In this document: piece after piece, positions 23,829 to 34,734 of the stretch
Layout of the letters: each line of letters starts with the position of its first letter
Position numbering within the stretch: the stretch's first letter is position 1
Source: Durusdinium trenchii
Taxonomy: Eukaryota > Sar > Dinophyceae > Suessiales > Symbiodiniaceae
Direction of reading: 5' to 3'
DNA: 64,000 nucleotides
Assembly (NCBI GenBank): GCA_963970005.1
Contig: CAXAMN010006513.1
Span: 122,142-186,141 of the forward strand
Position numbers and translations under genes: made by a program
The notes under the pieces: generated by a model
Seen by the model: the letters and a program-made list of their open reading frames with translations, nothing else
Databases searched by the model: none
What the model was told of the DNA's origin: nothing

Positions 23829-26141
23829 TCAATTGCAGCTAGTTAACAATGATCCAGAATGTGCTGGCCCACACCCATATGAATATGTACATGGCAATTG
23901 TCTAGGTTGGTCTGGATGAATTGCCCAGCTGCTGTTGGTGATGTTCAGGTCGCCATCCACCAACATGATATTTCCCATGTCGCACTTGTCGTCGAAGAGG
24001 CCCCAGCACTTGTGGCCCATCTTTAGGCATGCCACCTCCAACAATCCAGCAAAAGCATACTACTAGGAGCAAGGACGCTACTAGGGGCTCCTGGCCGTAC
24101 TACTAGTAACAAGAACGCTACTAGGGGCTCCTGGCCTTACTACTAGGAGCAAGGACGCTACTAGGGGCTCCAGGAAAAGCATCAGGTGACCAATTAAGAC
24201 AGTGCGGAGCCAAAGAAAACGCACATCAAGTCGTGGGCGTATACATGTCGGAACAATGAACAAACCTCCATCAAGAATCCTCTAGGCTCCGTCCGACCAC
24301 CCGGCAAGTGACCTCCGTCACGATCCACCAGACCACCCGCCCCTGCACCACTCAGCCTTCGCTGCGAAGAGGGTTCGATAGGAGGTGCCTCTGATGAGAT
24401 TGCTGGCCTCCGCTACGCATGCAGAAGACCAGTGAAAGGCACGTGACCTTCTGAGAGCGTTCTTCAGCAAAGCTCTCGGAACACAGAACACATGCCTTCG
24501 CACTTCATGAGGTGCTCATGCCCCCATTGAATCTTCCAGAATCCACCCAACATACCAAAACCGGCGCAAAGAAGCGCACACGTGCGGAGATACTCCGTGA
24601 CACAAAGCAAACACCAAAAACAATGTCCCAGCCGTGAGATACACTGCGTTGAACTTGGTGTACTCATCCTTGAAGCCATCGCACTCCAATGGCTTTGCTT
24701 CGACCACCTGGCCAGAACAAACACTCACGGCAAACAATTGGTACACCTGGTTTTCAACCACCCGCTCCTGCCGCTTCTGCCGAAGAAATTCCATTGGTTT
24801 TTCTCATGGTCTTGGGGGGGGGGCAAAACCCCGGGGACCGCTCCGTTCGGCAGCTCCAAACGACCGCCTTGTTGGTCTCGGAGGTGCAGCAGGAGCCAGT
24901 GCCAACGGCCTGGCCATACCTGCCGGTTCACGTGGAGCTAATCAGAATTGCCCACGCCCAGTGATTCTGGGACTAGCTATAGCTCAAAGTGGACATGAAA
25001 GGGCACGCGAATCCACCGTAGTCCGACCAATGCTCAATGCGATTTCGACACAACAAGGCCAATGCACAACAAGCCAAGGCAGGAGGATGCAGTGAAGCGA
25101 AGTGCTCTATAGATTCTGAGCAGAAAATGCATATATAGGTCATGTCCAGATTTGTCCATGCTAGACTGCAAGCACGGATTAAAACAAGAACATTTATACT
25201 GTGTATATATATATATATGTTTTTTGTTGATACAAGGTAGTTCAACACTATCTGATAGTCTCTGTTGGTCTCAACACGACACCGAACCGCCTGTTCTTCA
25301 GGAGCCGCACGCCGTTGGAGGCGCCACCCGCCACGCAGTCCTTGCCTTCGTCCAACTCTTGGCTGTCCTCGGACCGTGAGGACGGCACTGTTTGATCTAA
25401 ATGTAGTAGCGATGGCCTCCACCTACTACCTCCACCCTAGTAGTGATGGCCTCCACCCTAATAGCGATGGCCTCCACCCTAGTAGCGATGGCCTCCAACC
25501 TACTTCCAAAAAAGAACAAAGACCATCTCCCCACCTCTTTGGGGGGGCCGTAACCCAACTCTCCAAGCCACACAGCCACTGAAGCGGAAGGCCTCGCCGT
25601 ACTCCTGGCGCGGCACCTCCATGGTCTTAATCTCCCCGGGCGCCTGGAAAAAGGTCCCAGTGATCATTGGTCCATGCGCTTGAAGAATGGGTCCATTCTT
25701 TATCAAGTGATTCCAAGTTCTCTTTTTGAGCGACTCACATCATCACTTACGGCCGACTCATAGGTGAGACAGAAAGTGCTGGAGCTGCTAGCTCGCTCCT
25801 TCGGACTGTTCAAGTCCAAGCTCCCAGAGATTACCCTCCCTGAAACAATCATAGAATTGGAATACAGCCTGTTCGTAGAGGAAAATAGTCTTGCAAGGGG
25901 CCATGTTCCACTTCCATGTTTGTTGGATGGAGGGTAAGTGTCGAACGAACCAAACTCTCTCTCGAGTCGCTCCAGTCAATCCTTTCTGCACGTGACGGGC
26001 ACCTGGCTGCTTTCGTACTGGATCTGGTACGTGCAGGCCCGCACCGTGGTGGTGGTCAAGGTGGTGCCGGGGCCTTGCTTCGCGCGTCCGCTGGACAGAG
26101 AAAAAACAGAATGGTACCAGATGGTTCAAGGCCCTTGGTAG
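23829..26141 (-). CDS. Membrane protein, exons of an unrecognised gene
   Basis: Exon-like segments in transcription order are: 26105-25985 (LTTTTVRACTYQIQYESSQV then PVTC), about 25680-25570 (ITGTFFQAPGEIKTMEVPRQ), about 25385-25265 (DEGKDCVAGGASNGVRLLKN), 24556-24707 and about 24025-23830. The 24707-24556 exon is bounded by CAG|G and G|GTATG and encodes one transmembrane helix (FNAVYLTAGTLFLVFALCHG). The last segment (GLFDDKCDMGNIMLVDGDLN) contains N-glycosylation-type NITNSS and several Cys, suiting an extracellular or lumenal loop. The whole looks like a membrane protein with a Cys-bearing lumenal domain. No family was recognised. Two introns contain copies of the GCTACTAG/GGAGGCCATCGC repeat. 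Confidence 0.45.
24059..24174. repeat. GCTACTAG-family element with 8-base flanking duplication
   Basis: Three tandem modules, each with CTACTAGGAGCAAGGACGCT (or the variant CTAGTAACAAGAACGCT) and GGGGCTCC. The insert is bracketed by AAAAGCAT at 24051-24058 and 24175-24182, a likely target-site duplication. It lies between two putative exons of a membrane-protein gene. Confidence 0.75.
25410..25502. repeat. Tandem 21-bp repeat of the GGAGGCCATCGC family
   Basis: On the plus strand the unit TAGTAGCGATGGCCTCCACC (plus one C) is repeated about four times with small changes. It is the reverse complement of the GGAGGCCATCGCTACTA module seen elsewhere. It lies between putative exons at 25.35 and 25.6 kb. 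Confidence 0.8.
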
Positions 26142-26279
26142 AATCGCATTCTCGATGGAATAAAGCCAAGTCGGTGCTACCAGATTCTCAGATATAACAC
26201 ATGAATCTCTGAGAAATGATATCCTTGCGCTTGACGAAAGGGCTTCCTGTCCACCACTGTCCAACAAAGACTAGCGTTA

Positions 26280-26710
26280 GACTCGGGTGCCCTCGGCAAA
26301 AACTCGCACTCTAGCCGCTTTAGCCTGTCTATTGCAGGGCTGCTTCAGTCCCCACTCAAGCCCTTCATAGCCACCCAGTGGCCACTCATGAGCTTCTAGA
26401 TGCAGCTGCCCACTGAAGATTCCTGCACGGACTCCAAGTCGAGTCCTGGAGCCTCCGGTGAACGCGCGCGTCCGCGCGGGGGCGCGCACGCTCACGGGGC
26501 CGCTTCCGTCAGCCGCAACGCACGATCGGGGCAACACAGGTCAGCTGGTCCTATGAGCAACGGTTTGATGTCGGTTGTGTCGTTAACGTTGGAATCATGT
26601 TCTGCGCTCAATACAAAGAAGTAGTTCTTGATTTGGTGTCGACAGCAAGTGAGCAGCTGGTTTGACACGGCATCCTTCCATCCAAGCCCTCCTCCAAAGG
26701 CTTCCCCCAA
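26280..26710 (-). CDS. Possible unrecognised exon
   Basis: The minus strand at about 26540-26400 is GC-rich and reads APVSVRAPPRGRARSPEAPG followed by LDLESVQESS in one frame, with a second open frame over the same bases. It may be a disordered, Arg/Pro-rich exon. Low support. The segment 26720-27130 shows nothing recognisable. Confidence 0.2.
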
Positions 26711-27179
26711 CGTGCATGGAAGCTAAAAATCTAGTGTTTCATGTGGGGCGGACCCCATCTCATTCAGCAATCAATTGATTGATTCTGGGGTATGCCCATT
26801 TGAGAGGGAAGCTCCTTACTACAGTCGTTCATCAATTTCTGCAGTTGCTCATGTGAGTGTCCAAGGTTGATTTAGAGGCCCCCAAAATGACCGCGGTTCA
26901 CGCGAGAGGTCCCCAACTGATGAGGGAGATGAGGGAAGAAACCGATTGGTAGGAGTGATCTTACAAGTACTTGGTGTTTTGGTTGTTGGACCAAGCAGGA
27001 TAGCAAGAGCTTCTTAGGTAAAAAGACTGGAAAAATCATGAAGGCAATCCCAAAAAGGCGCAGTCTTGCATGTTTTTCCTCTGTAACAACTGCTCCCCTG
27101 TTCTGTTGGTTTCAACTGCTAGCAGCTAGTGTTTTCTTTCATTGGTGTCACAGGAAACATGGGTCAACCAGTCTTGCGC

Positions 27180-27345
27180 AGACCTCAACTCCTGAATGAC
27201 ACGAGGGAAACCCCGTTGCTCCCCCCAAAAAACGAAAGCAAAACGTGCCTTGATGAGCTTCACAGGGTTCTCCCTCGTGGGGCCATCGCAGTTGGCATCG
27301 TAGATGCCGAAGCAGAGCCTCGAAACTTTGAGGTATTGATCCTAC
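27180..27345 (-). CDS. Coactosin/ADF-homology-like exon
   Basis: The minus strand at about 27340-27210 reads YLKVSRLCFGIYDANCDGPT, then RENPVKLIKARFAFVFWGE. The pattern (compact strand, charged turn, RFxFVFWGE) resembles the central strand and following strand of coactosin or ADF-homology domains, which bind actin filaments. The DANCDG string also superficially resembles an EF-hand loop, but position 12 is Pro, which argues against calcium binding. Exon borders and neighbouring exons were not established, so this rests on one short segment. Confidence 0.35.
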
Positions 27346-27867
27346 AGCCATCCCGGTGGATCTGGTGGGTGCACAAACCACGGCCATCTGTTCGGTTCGC
27401 CCGAGGTTTCCGTCGGTGAGCCCCCTTTCGGATTCTGTCGCACACACCGCAGGTGTGCGACCCTCGCAGGTGGGGATCGAAATCGGCCGGTTTTGGGCCG
27501 CTTCGCCGCTGCGACCTTTGCCCGGACCGACCGCGGTTGCATTCGCAAGGGAATGGGAAACGTTTGTCAACCACATATAAGCCATGCTTGGGCCATGAGC
27601 ACACATCCTGGGCCATGAGAAAGGGGAGAACTCTCATTGTACCAACCAGACTACCATCTCATCGCTGCAGGCGAGCAGAAACACACACAATCACGCAGTC
27701 ACACACGCCCAGATGGTTGTGACAAACCCGTTGTCAGTCACCCAAGTGTCAAAACGAATCGCCTCTTTCCAAGGCACACACTGCCCATGGTCTCGCACGC
27801 ATTCTTTGCCTCATCCATACTGCTGTAGGCCGCCAGCTGTCCCACCGAAGAGTCGTACATGTAGTGC

Positions 27868-28431
27868 TCAAAGGTCACGAACCTCCGGTCCGACCGGTGG
27901 AGCCCCTTCGGTGGAGCCGATCAATGCGCGGATCGGGCCGGTCCTTTGAGGAGCGGATAGAATTCCCTTGGCATCGGGAAGTCGTCTCCCTGGATCCAGA
28001 AAACTCCAAGTGGCGGCCAAATCTTGGATTGGATGACTGCCTTTCGGTGGCAAAGCCGCCCAACCCTTCGTGCCACCAGCACCCCAGCAAGAGCGCCAAA
28101 AAAGAGAACCACCGAGCCACGCGTTGGTGTAGGTTTGCCAGTGGTACAAGTCGCTGAGGTCACAGCAGGAGGCCAAGCAATGAGAGGCGGGGATGCCTTG
28201 CGAGGCCTCAGCGAACGGCGAGAGGTGGGCTGTCGATCTCCGAGTGGAACCGCGGATGCCACGAAGCAAGTACAACCTGCTCCCCCAATCCATAACCAAA
28301 CAGCCCAGGTACAAGAACGAGAGCTTGTGAAATGGAGATGTAGACGAGCCAACTCCAAGAACAAAAACTTGTTGAACGTGTCTGTGGCTCTGGAAAGGCA
28401 GAACGTAATCAAAGGAATCAATCCTTCTCAT
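27868..28431 (-). CDS. Exon with one transmembrane helix
   Basis: About 28180-27925 reads CTTGKPTPTRGSVVLFFGAL followed by AGVLVARRVGRLCHRKAV, then PLGVFWIQGDDFPMPREF. There is a short polar segment, a hydrophobic helix of about 17 residues ending in an Arg-rich stop-transfer region, and a soluble part. This suggests a single-pass membrane protein. Upstream, 28430-28200 is open but ambiguous. No family recognised; it may belong with the exons at 26.1-23.8 kb. Confidence 0.3.
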   Translation of the reverse strand: MRRIDSFDYVLPFQSHRHVQQVFVLGVGSSTSPFHKLSFLYLGCLVMDWGSRLYLLRGIRGSTRRSTAHLSPFAEASQGIPASHCLASCCDLSDLYHWQTYTNAWLGGSLFWRSCWGAGGTKGWAALPPKGSHPIQDLAATWSFLDPGRRLPDAKGILSAPQRTGPIRALIGSTEGAPPVGPEVRDL

Positions 28432-28736
28432 TCACTGAGACCACTACCAAGGAGTTGAGTTCCGTTCCAAAATGCAAAATTTTGATTTTGGCCCCTCTTA
28501 AAGAAGGCACTCCCACTCTTCAGGCGGTTCATGCAGGGTGCATACTCTGTCTCGTTGAAGTTCTCATCATTGGGGTGGAGGATGGCCTTCACACCTGCGA
28601 CACGGTGAAGACACCCGTCATCGAAGTGGTTCTGGTGGGTTCACACCATGCCACTCACAGGTGACTGTCAAGATCGCTTAGATGAATGAATGAACAATTC
28701 CCTCAAAGAAACACACGCGTAGCATCAAGTAACGAG

Positions 28737-29342
28737 TCAGTAGACCTCAGCAATGTACTCCAGAACTGGCGCAGGGCGCATCCAAGCGCCAGTGAGTCTC
28801 CAGCGCGTCTGGAGACTCCAGTTGTGGCTGGTCTCCGTACCCCGAACGCGCAGCACGCGCAGGCCACGCGCGCCCGCGCCTGAGAGGCAAACCTCTGGAG
28901 TCACAAATTTGGGCTTGCTGGCAGTAGCGAAGTTCTCCACCTGCCCAGCGTTGGCGCTGGAAAGCACCAGACCCGATGTGAGCGGGCCAGAAACGACAAG
29001 CCGAGCCCAAAGACATCGTAGACGTCGATCCTAAAATTAAACAATACATACATCAGGTTTGTCCCATCTATATACTACATTCTTGCCCATGGTTTGGCAT
29101 CATGAGTTGCACTCAACATTGCAGGAGGAACTTCCAGTTTTGCCCCCCTCCAAAAGGGCCGGTTCGCCTAGCTCCACACCGGACCGCACCGACTCCAGAG
29201 GGTCAATTGTGGCTCGAGACTCGGAACCAACTCGCAGCCAAGCGACGCAGACGCTGGTGATGCCGGCTGAACTATACGCAGTGGCCATACAGGCCTCGAT
29301 CTTGGCCTGGCCAATGGGCACCACAGCACTGGCAGGAACCAC
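28737..29342 (-). CDS. Unrecognised exons
   Basis: Two good coding-like segments are 29342-29105 (SAVVPIGQAKIEACMATAYS, then VCVAWLRVGSESRATIDPLE) and 28967-28745 (AGQVENFATASKPKFVTPEV, then RGLRVLRVRGTETSHNWSLQ). They are on the same strand and separated by a short gap that could be an intron. I do not recognise the protein. Confidence 0.35.
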
Positions 29343-29635
29343 ATCAGTTTTTCACCCCTTTAAAATTGAGGAGAATCTACCAGCATGCAATGGACCGGCA
29401 CTGAGGACCTATGTCATCCCTCCTGATGGAACTTCTGTGGCCCTTCTGATAGCACTGAGGATACATCATCACACCCTAAAAACATCCAAAACCTGCAAAC
29501 CTGATGGTCTCATGGCAATCCTCATTGGCTGCCCCACCTCGATGTCGTCGTCGGAGAAGGCATCCAACATACACAGGATCCGCTTGACAGCGACATACTC
29601 GAACTTCAAGTCCTTGGAAATTCAAGACTTCAGTT

Positions 29636-29669
29636 GGCCATCGCTACCAGGTTGGAGGCCATCGCTACT
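29636..29669. repeat. GGAGGCCATCGC-family insert with 12-base flanking duplication
   Basis: A 34-base insert containing GGCCATCGCTACCAGG and GGAGGCCATCGCTACT is bracketed by the perfect 12-mer AAGACTTCAGTT at 29624-29635 and 29670-29681. This looks like a recent short insertion with target-site duplication. Confidence 0.7.
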
Positions 29670-29819
29670 AAGACTTCAGTTTCATCACAGCAAGTCCTGG
29701 AACTCCACGGCACTTGGAACTCCACGGCAAATGTGCGATAGCACGCACGCTCCCTCCCGCGCACCACGTCCCGTGCAAAAAGGCACGTGCAACCCGAACC
29801 TCTTTGCAGAAGGAGTCCC

Positions 29820-31441
29820 TCATGTCACAGCGCGCGAGTCCCTCACTTCACCGAGCCCCACTGGGCACCAAAAAACAACTTGAAAACGGCCAAGATCCGC
29901 GGAAAATGTGGTCTGCGCAAGTGACTTGCCTTGCCCTGCTCCTCTGGTCTTCACCAATCGAATGCGCCCATTGCACGAGTTTTTGATGCAGAGGTCATGG
30001 AAGGGCATGGCGCAACGCTCCGCTAGGCCACCACGATATCATCAAAAAATATCAAAAGTGTTTAAACACCGGGCACCACAACGAGCACCCGCCTGACTTT
30101 AGTGTCGTGCCATGTGGGTTTAAGCAAAACCGTGAAAACCATGGGTGCGAAAACTTTTGAGGAAACACTGTGAATTCAGTGAAATCTGATGACATTGGGC
30201 TGTTCCGGGAGGAGCTCCTTTGAAACCCCCTTCTCCTCTCGGTCTCCATCCGAGCGCGTCCCCTTCAAACGCCAAGAGTCGTTAATGGTGCCATTGGCCA
30301 GGGCCACCTGCAAAGCACAAAAAGAAAAAACAAAAGCAACAAATGTCATGGGTGAACCCGGTAACACTAGCGTATACAATGCTTATACTAGCTGCTAAAG
30401 CTGCTAGAGCGAGGAGAGAGCGCTCAGAGTGCAAGTCGAAGGGAGCCTTGAACAAAGCCATAACCCACGCATGGAAAGAAAATTCGTTCATGACTGTTGA
30501 ACATGGGGGTGCATCTAACAAAATATGTTCCTCTTCGACCCAAAGAGGCCTTCTATTGCACTCTGAGCCTCACAGGGCGCCGTCAAAAGAATGGTGTTCA
30601 AGTTGCAGCAACTGGCTGCAGCATAAACACCATGAAGCATTTATCCGCTACAGTAGGTTCAACGTCAATGTTCCTATGCATTTATAACCTTCTTTTTCGA
30701 AGTGGATCGGACAACTGTGCAGGACTCCCAAATCTGTTCAAGGGACAAACGTGTTCGTTACAGTCCAAAACTCCTGGGCCTTACAACCCCCACCAGATTC
30801 ACCCAAAAACCTTCAACCTCTCCCGCACACTTCCTGGCGGAACTGATCTCGTCTCAGTGGGTAGGAACCTCCCTGGAGGCGAGGCGGACCAGGGACCCCA
30901 GAAAAACATCGACATCATCCACCAAGGACCTGCGGAGTCACCATCGATCCATCCAAGAAGGATCCAGTCGTTTCGGCCCAGGTTAGTGGCAAACCCAGCC
31001 TGAGAGGAATGGCCCTTCCAGTTGGATTCGAAGCAGGCCGGCAGCTGCGCGCAGGCCTCCTTGGTCCTGCCCGAGTGAACAACAGGAGGTAGGAAGGTCA
31101 AGGATCAATTGGACGCAAGCGAGTTGAGAACTCGTTGTTCGATTACGTTCGAGACGTCCAACCTTGCTACCACGCAGGGTTTGCTGTCGACCATTGTTTT
31201 GTCACAAAAGCGATAGACTCACACCCAAAAGCCAAGAATGAGAAAAACTCCGTTTTTCAGCATTGTGTCGTGTGATCTTAGCTTCCACTACTGGAGAAAA
31301 AACTGCGCAATCGACTTGCTTTCCCTCTTCTAGGTCTCGAAGCACGCGAGCCCGAAAAGGAAACGTTGCACGGCAACGTGACTTGGTCCGATGCGGAAAG
31401 CCTTGGGACACCGCAGATTCGAGAGCTGCGGCCAGAAGCAA
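29820..31441 (-). CDS. Unrecognised exons
   Basis: Coding-like minus-strand segments in order: 31400-31260 (FRARVLRDLEEGKQVDCAVF), 31080-30980 (GRTKEACAQLPACFESNWKG), 30315-30190 (LQVALANGTINDSWRLKGTR, then GDREEKGVSKELLPEQPN) and 30000-29890 (NSCNGRIRLVKTRGAGQGKS). Cys and N-glycosyl-type motifs (NGT, NDS) suggest a secreted or lumenal part, possibly belonging with the membrane-protein exons downstream. This linkage is inference from order only. Confidence 0.3.
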
Positions 31442-31499
31442 TCGATAATCATGTTAAAACTATACACAGTTTCGATTCTGATCGTCAGAAACCTGTGAC

Positions 31500-33090
31500 A
31501 GCACACACCCGTCAGAAGCTCAAGAGTTCATCGGTCACTGCTTCATGCCCCTGGGCAACCGCGATGAATCCAAGCATGATCGCCAAAAAATGCGGCCCTT
31601 CCCAATGGAGTAATACCTCCTAGGTTTTCGAATTATTTCGTTGCTGCAGAAAAAATGCATCGTTTGACACGTCGGAGACCATCTTGGAGCGTCAACATAT
31701 CCAAGAAAAAATGCCTGCGCCTGCCGTGGCAGCCTGGGCGTTAACATCAGCTCTGTGGGTGGTAAGTAGCGAGGCTTTCTCCACTGACTAGTAGTTTGAT
31801 GTGGTTACTGGCGTGTGCAACGGGTAGAAAGATTGGGTCGGTGGATTTACCTCACACCCGCAAGCGGTCATTTGGGCCACCGTTTCGGCGTCTGCATGGA
31901 CTATTCCCTTGTCGGCTCAAGCTTTCCAAGTCTGCCTTCGCAGTGGCCAGCACCTTCACTTGCCCAGGCAATTGAACCCAACTGAGCACTCTCAACCCAA
32001 AAACCCAGCATCAGCTTAACCCTCGATGAGCGTGGACAGCGCCCCTGGATCTTGTCTGGTCTTGCACGCAATCATCAAAGGCGTGTGGCTGTCGGGTTGG
32101 CGAGACATCTTTTCAGCCCATGGCACCTGAGGTTGACATCTGCCATGCGTTTCGCCAAGGTTCGAATCATGCTGACATCATCTGAAAGAACTGCGCATAG
32201 CAAACCTGGCATTGAGTTTTTATCATGGGCCGCCTCATGGGTGCTATAGAAGTGAAACTGCTTGAGGAATTCATCTGCGCCCCCTGCTTTCACCCACCTA
32301 ATTTGAGATGCCCAGCTGCCAAATAGCGGGGAAGGGCTAAAGAACCAGCTTCTCCTTCGTTCTGAATCTTGACGCCAGCCATTTCTTGGACAAAGCCTAA
32401 AAACCTTAAGCCTATCCTGTGATTTGGCTTTGCCGCACTGCATCCCAATCAATCTGCCAGACATTAAGCTCGGCATGCCTTGCTGAGGGAATGGTAATGA
32501 TTGCGGTGCCCTTTTTGTTGGACACTTGGTGACAGGTCAATTCAGCCAAAAGAAACGATTGCGACGTGGAGTTGCAAGTCAATCCGGTGTCCCCATGAAA
32601 AAGTAACTCCACGGATTGATTGCACCTCTTTACCCCATGAAGAACCCTTATCCATTACCGCTGCCTCAGACTTGGTCAAGTCATCGTTGACGCCAGACAA
32701 GCTGGAGGTGATCTGTGGAATGGCGAACCAATCCGACCAAATGTAGGCCTCTAAATTCTCGTTTGATGAAGGGCGAGAAAACCCAATGGCCAACCCGTCC
32801 ATGAGGCCCTGCAACGCTGATCACTGGTGGCCGTCGGGGTCTGGATGCATTTTTGAGAGCCACTGGTGCGAGACAAAGATGACAAACATGCCCGGCTTCC
32901 ACTCGTGTAGCAGATCCTCCTTCAGAAAAGAGTGTGCTTGTGGGTGGCCATTCATCTGCAGAAATCCGAAACCTTCAGCACGTACATCGGGAAGAGAATT
33001 TCATGCACCATTTCTCTGGAGCTGGAGTTCCACCACTGATCTGATTTCCCATTGATTGGCCTTCACGTCTTCTTGGCGTAGGCCCAAGAA
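31500..33090 (-). pseudogene. Decayed, apparently intron-less copy of a dinoflagellate ankyrin-family gene
   Basis: Reading the minus strand from 33050 gives the ordered signatures of a large dinoflagellate family: MVHEILFPMYVLKVSDF, a frame change near 32957, LLHEWKPGMFVIFVSHQWLS, HPDPDGHQ followed by an in-frame TGA at 32823-32821, ALQGLMDGLAIGF, AYIWSDWFAIPQITS, GVNDDLTKSEAAV, another frame change, AELTCHQVSNKKGTAIITIP, then ankyrin-like MPGLLCAVLSDDVSMIRTLA, TRLMIACKTRQDPGALSTLI, a stop, VKVLATAKADLES, a frame change, AETVAQMTACGCEV, HRADVNAQA and VSNDAFFLQQRNNS. The motifs run with no introns but with at least three frame changes and several stops. That points to a retrocopy or a dead gene. 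Family knowledge is from memory of similar predicted proteins; their function is not known. Confidence 0.75.
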
Positions 33091-33355
33091 CAAAACTCGC
33101 TCCTCACATGGTTTCAGCCAAAATCCTATTTATGTAGGCAAGCCTCCAACTATGCCTCCTTCAGACTTCTATCCTACCCTACACATTCTAGCTCGCTTCA
33201 TCTCACTTGAGATCTGTCTCTGCCCCTGTCCAATCTTCCCAACCCTTCTGTGTGCATCACCCCGGTTTCTGTTCCCTGAAAGCATCAACCTTCGCACCTC
33301 TCTTGGGCTGCCCCCCTCCCATACCACCGTGAGGAAACCCCCTCCCTTCTGCCGC

Positions 33356-33706
33356 TCAGCCCAGCCGAAAGAACGGCAAACCGAACCCGCCCGGGCAAAC
33401 CTGCCTATCATGGAGCATGCAAGCCGTCTCTTCAAGCGCCAACTGCTTCTCCTGGCACTCGGTGAGCTTCTCAAAGTAGGCCAGTTCCTGGCGACGATCG
33501 GGCGAGAAAGCACAGGCAAAGAGGCTTTTGATGGAAGGTTTCCCCGGTTTCCCCACAGGTTGCTTGTTGTTAAATGAAATAGGACAACTTATGAGGACTT
33601 GTTGAACCTGGAATGGACGCCCTCCAACCATCTTGCCCTTGCTGTCGTTCATCTTGATCAAAGTGTGTTTGTTTGCTGAAAGGGGTCTATTACTGTCCTT
33701 ATCCAT
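33356..33706 (-). CDS. Exon with coiled-coil character, unrecognised
   Basis: The segment 33545-33405 reads SIKSLFACAFSPDRRQELAY, then FEKLTECQEKQLALEETACM. It is a charged, Leu-rich helix-like sequence with plausible coiled-coil spacing. No domain recognised. It may be the 3' part of the gene whose other exons lie at 34.7-38.2 kb, since all are on the minus strand. Confidence 0.4.
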   Translation of the reverse strand: MDKDSNRPLSANKHTLIKMNDSKGKMVGGRPFQVQQVLISCPISFNNKQPVGKPGKPSIKSLFACAFSPDRRQELAYFEKLTECQEKQLALEETACMLHDRQVCPGGFGLPFFRLG

Positions 33707-34218
33707 CGCAGCAAAAAATTATGTACCAACCAAGGTGCTTTGTCACAGTCCAGCAGTAGGAATGAATTACTAATGGGTCGTTCTGTTTTAAGGGACATCG
33801 GGTATTGTTATTTGGAATCACTGATTCCCCTGGCAGACTAGTCTTTCAATGCCTGGACACCAATTCTTCCAAATCTGCCCCGAGCCTTTTCAGTGCAGTT
33901 CCACTTGGTGATATTGTTAGTGATGTTCTCCAGCTTGTAATAGGTGCTCCACCAAATGGTCTGCGCATGGTTTCGATGGAAGCACGCGCACTGCAGAAGA
34001 TTAGTGAGGATGATGTGCAAAAGGAGATCTTGCGCCACTAACTATAAGACAATAAATGCTACAAGTTTACTGTGAAAAATGAGGTGATCCTCTCTCGAGC
34101 TCAATCTTTTCAGAAAAGCAAGGATCGTGTTTGAACCAACCGAGTGTCACCAGCTTTTCTTCGGAGATGTGGTGCCGAAGGGCGGGAAGGGTTCCTCAGA
34201 CCTACCGAGACGAGTCGG

Positions 34219-34593
34219 TCAATCCTCATGGAGAAACGACACGAATCGTGTTGTTTGTGTGACACGGAAGCAGCAATGATGTCCTGAAGTGAGGGAACAA
34301 TTGAGGGGTGGCTTTGGTACCATTGGTGGTTCACTCAGGGGTATCCCCTCACCCTTAATCAACCATCCAATCGCAAAAGGCAGCGTATACGGCCATCCAT
34401 GGCCCTGGGGCGGACCCCAACCACTGACCGTTGAGAGACCAGACCCGCTACCGCGCCACACCGGGGAGGACGAGACCAGACCGGTCTCAGGCGCCTTTTT
34501 TCCGTCGAAGTGGTCTCGCATGGAGGCCAGGTAACCTGACCAAACGCTGGCGATGGAACCAAGCGAGTCCGAAAGCCATCCGGAGTGGAACAC
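34219..34593 (-). CDS. Possible unrecognised exon
   Basis: Open minus-strand reading (SIASVWSGYLASMRDHFDGK, then ETGLVSSSPVWRGSGSG). It lies on the same strand between better exons. No domain is visible, and GC-rich DNA here opens several frames. Low support. Confidence 0.2.
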   Translation of the reverse strand: MFHSGWLSDSLGSIASVWSGYLASMRDHFDGKKAPETGLVSSSPVWRGSGSGLSTVSGWGPPQGHGWPYTLPFAIGWLIKGEGIPLSEPPMVPKPPLNCSLTSGHHCCFRVTQTTRFVSFLHED

Positions 34594-34734
34594 CTAGGTC
34601 CAATAAATATCTCCATCTACACTAACTACCTGGCTACCTCTACAACCAAAAAGATCCAAAAAGGTCAGGATGAAAAAAATGCCTCGGGCGTACCTGAACG
34701 CCATGCCTCCTGTGAAAGAAAAAAAATAAGAAAC

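Noticed and set aside
27280..27320. EF-hand loop (DANCDG)
   Set aside because: Position 12 of the loop is Pro instead of Glu or Asp, and the flanking helices are not present; an ADF/coactosin strand fits better.
32150..32175. tRNA B-box-like GGTTCGAATC
   Set aside because: It lies inside the ankyrin pseudogene; no A-box or cloverleaf could be drawn around it.
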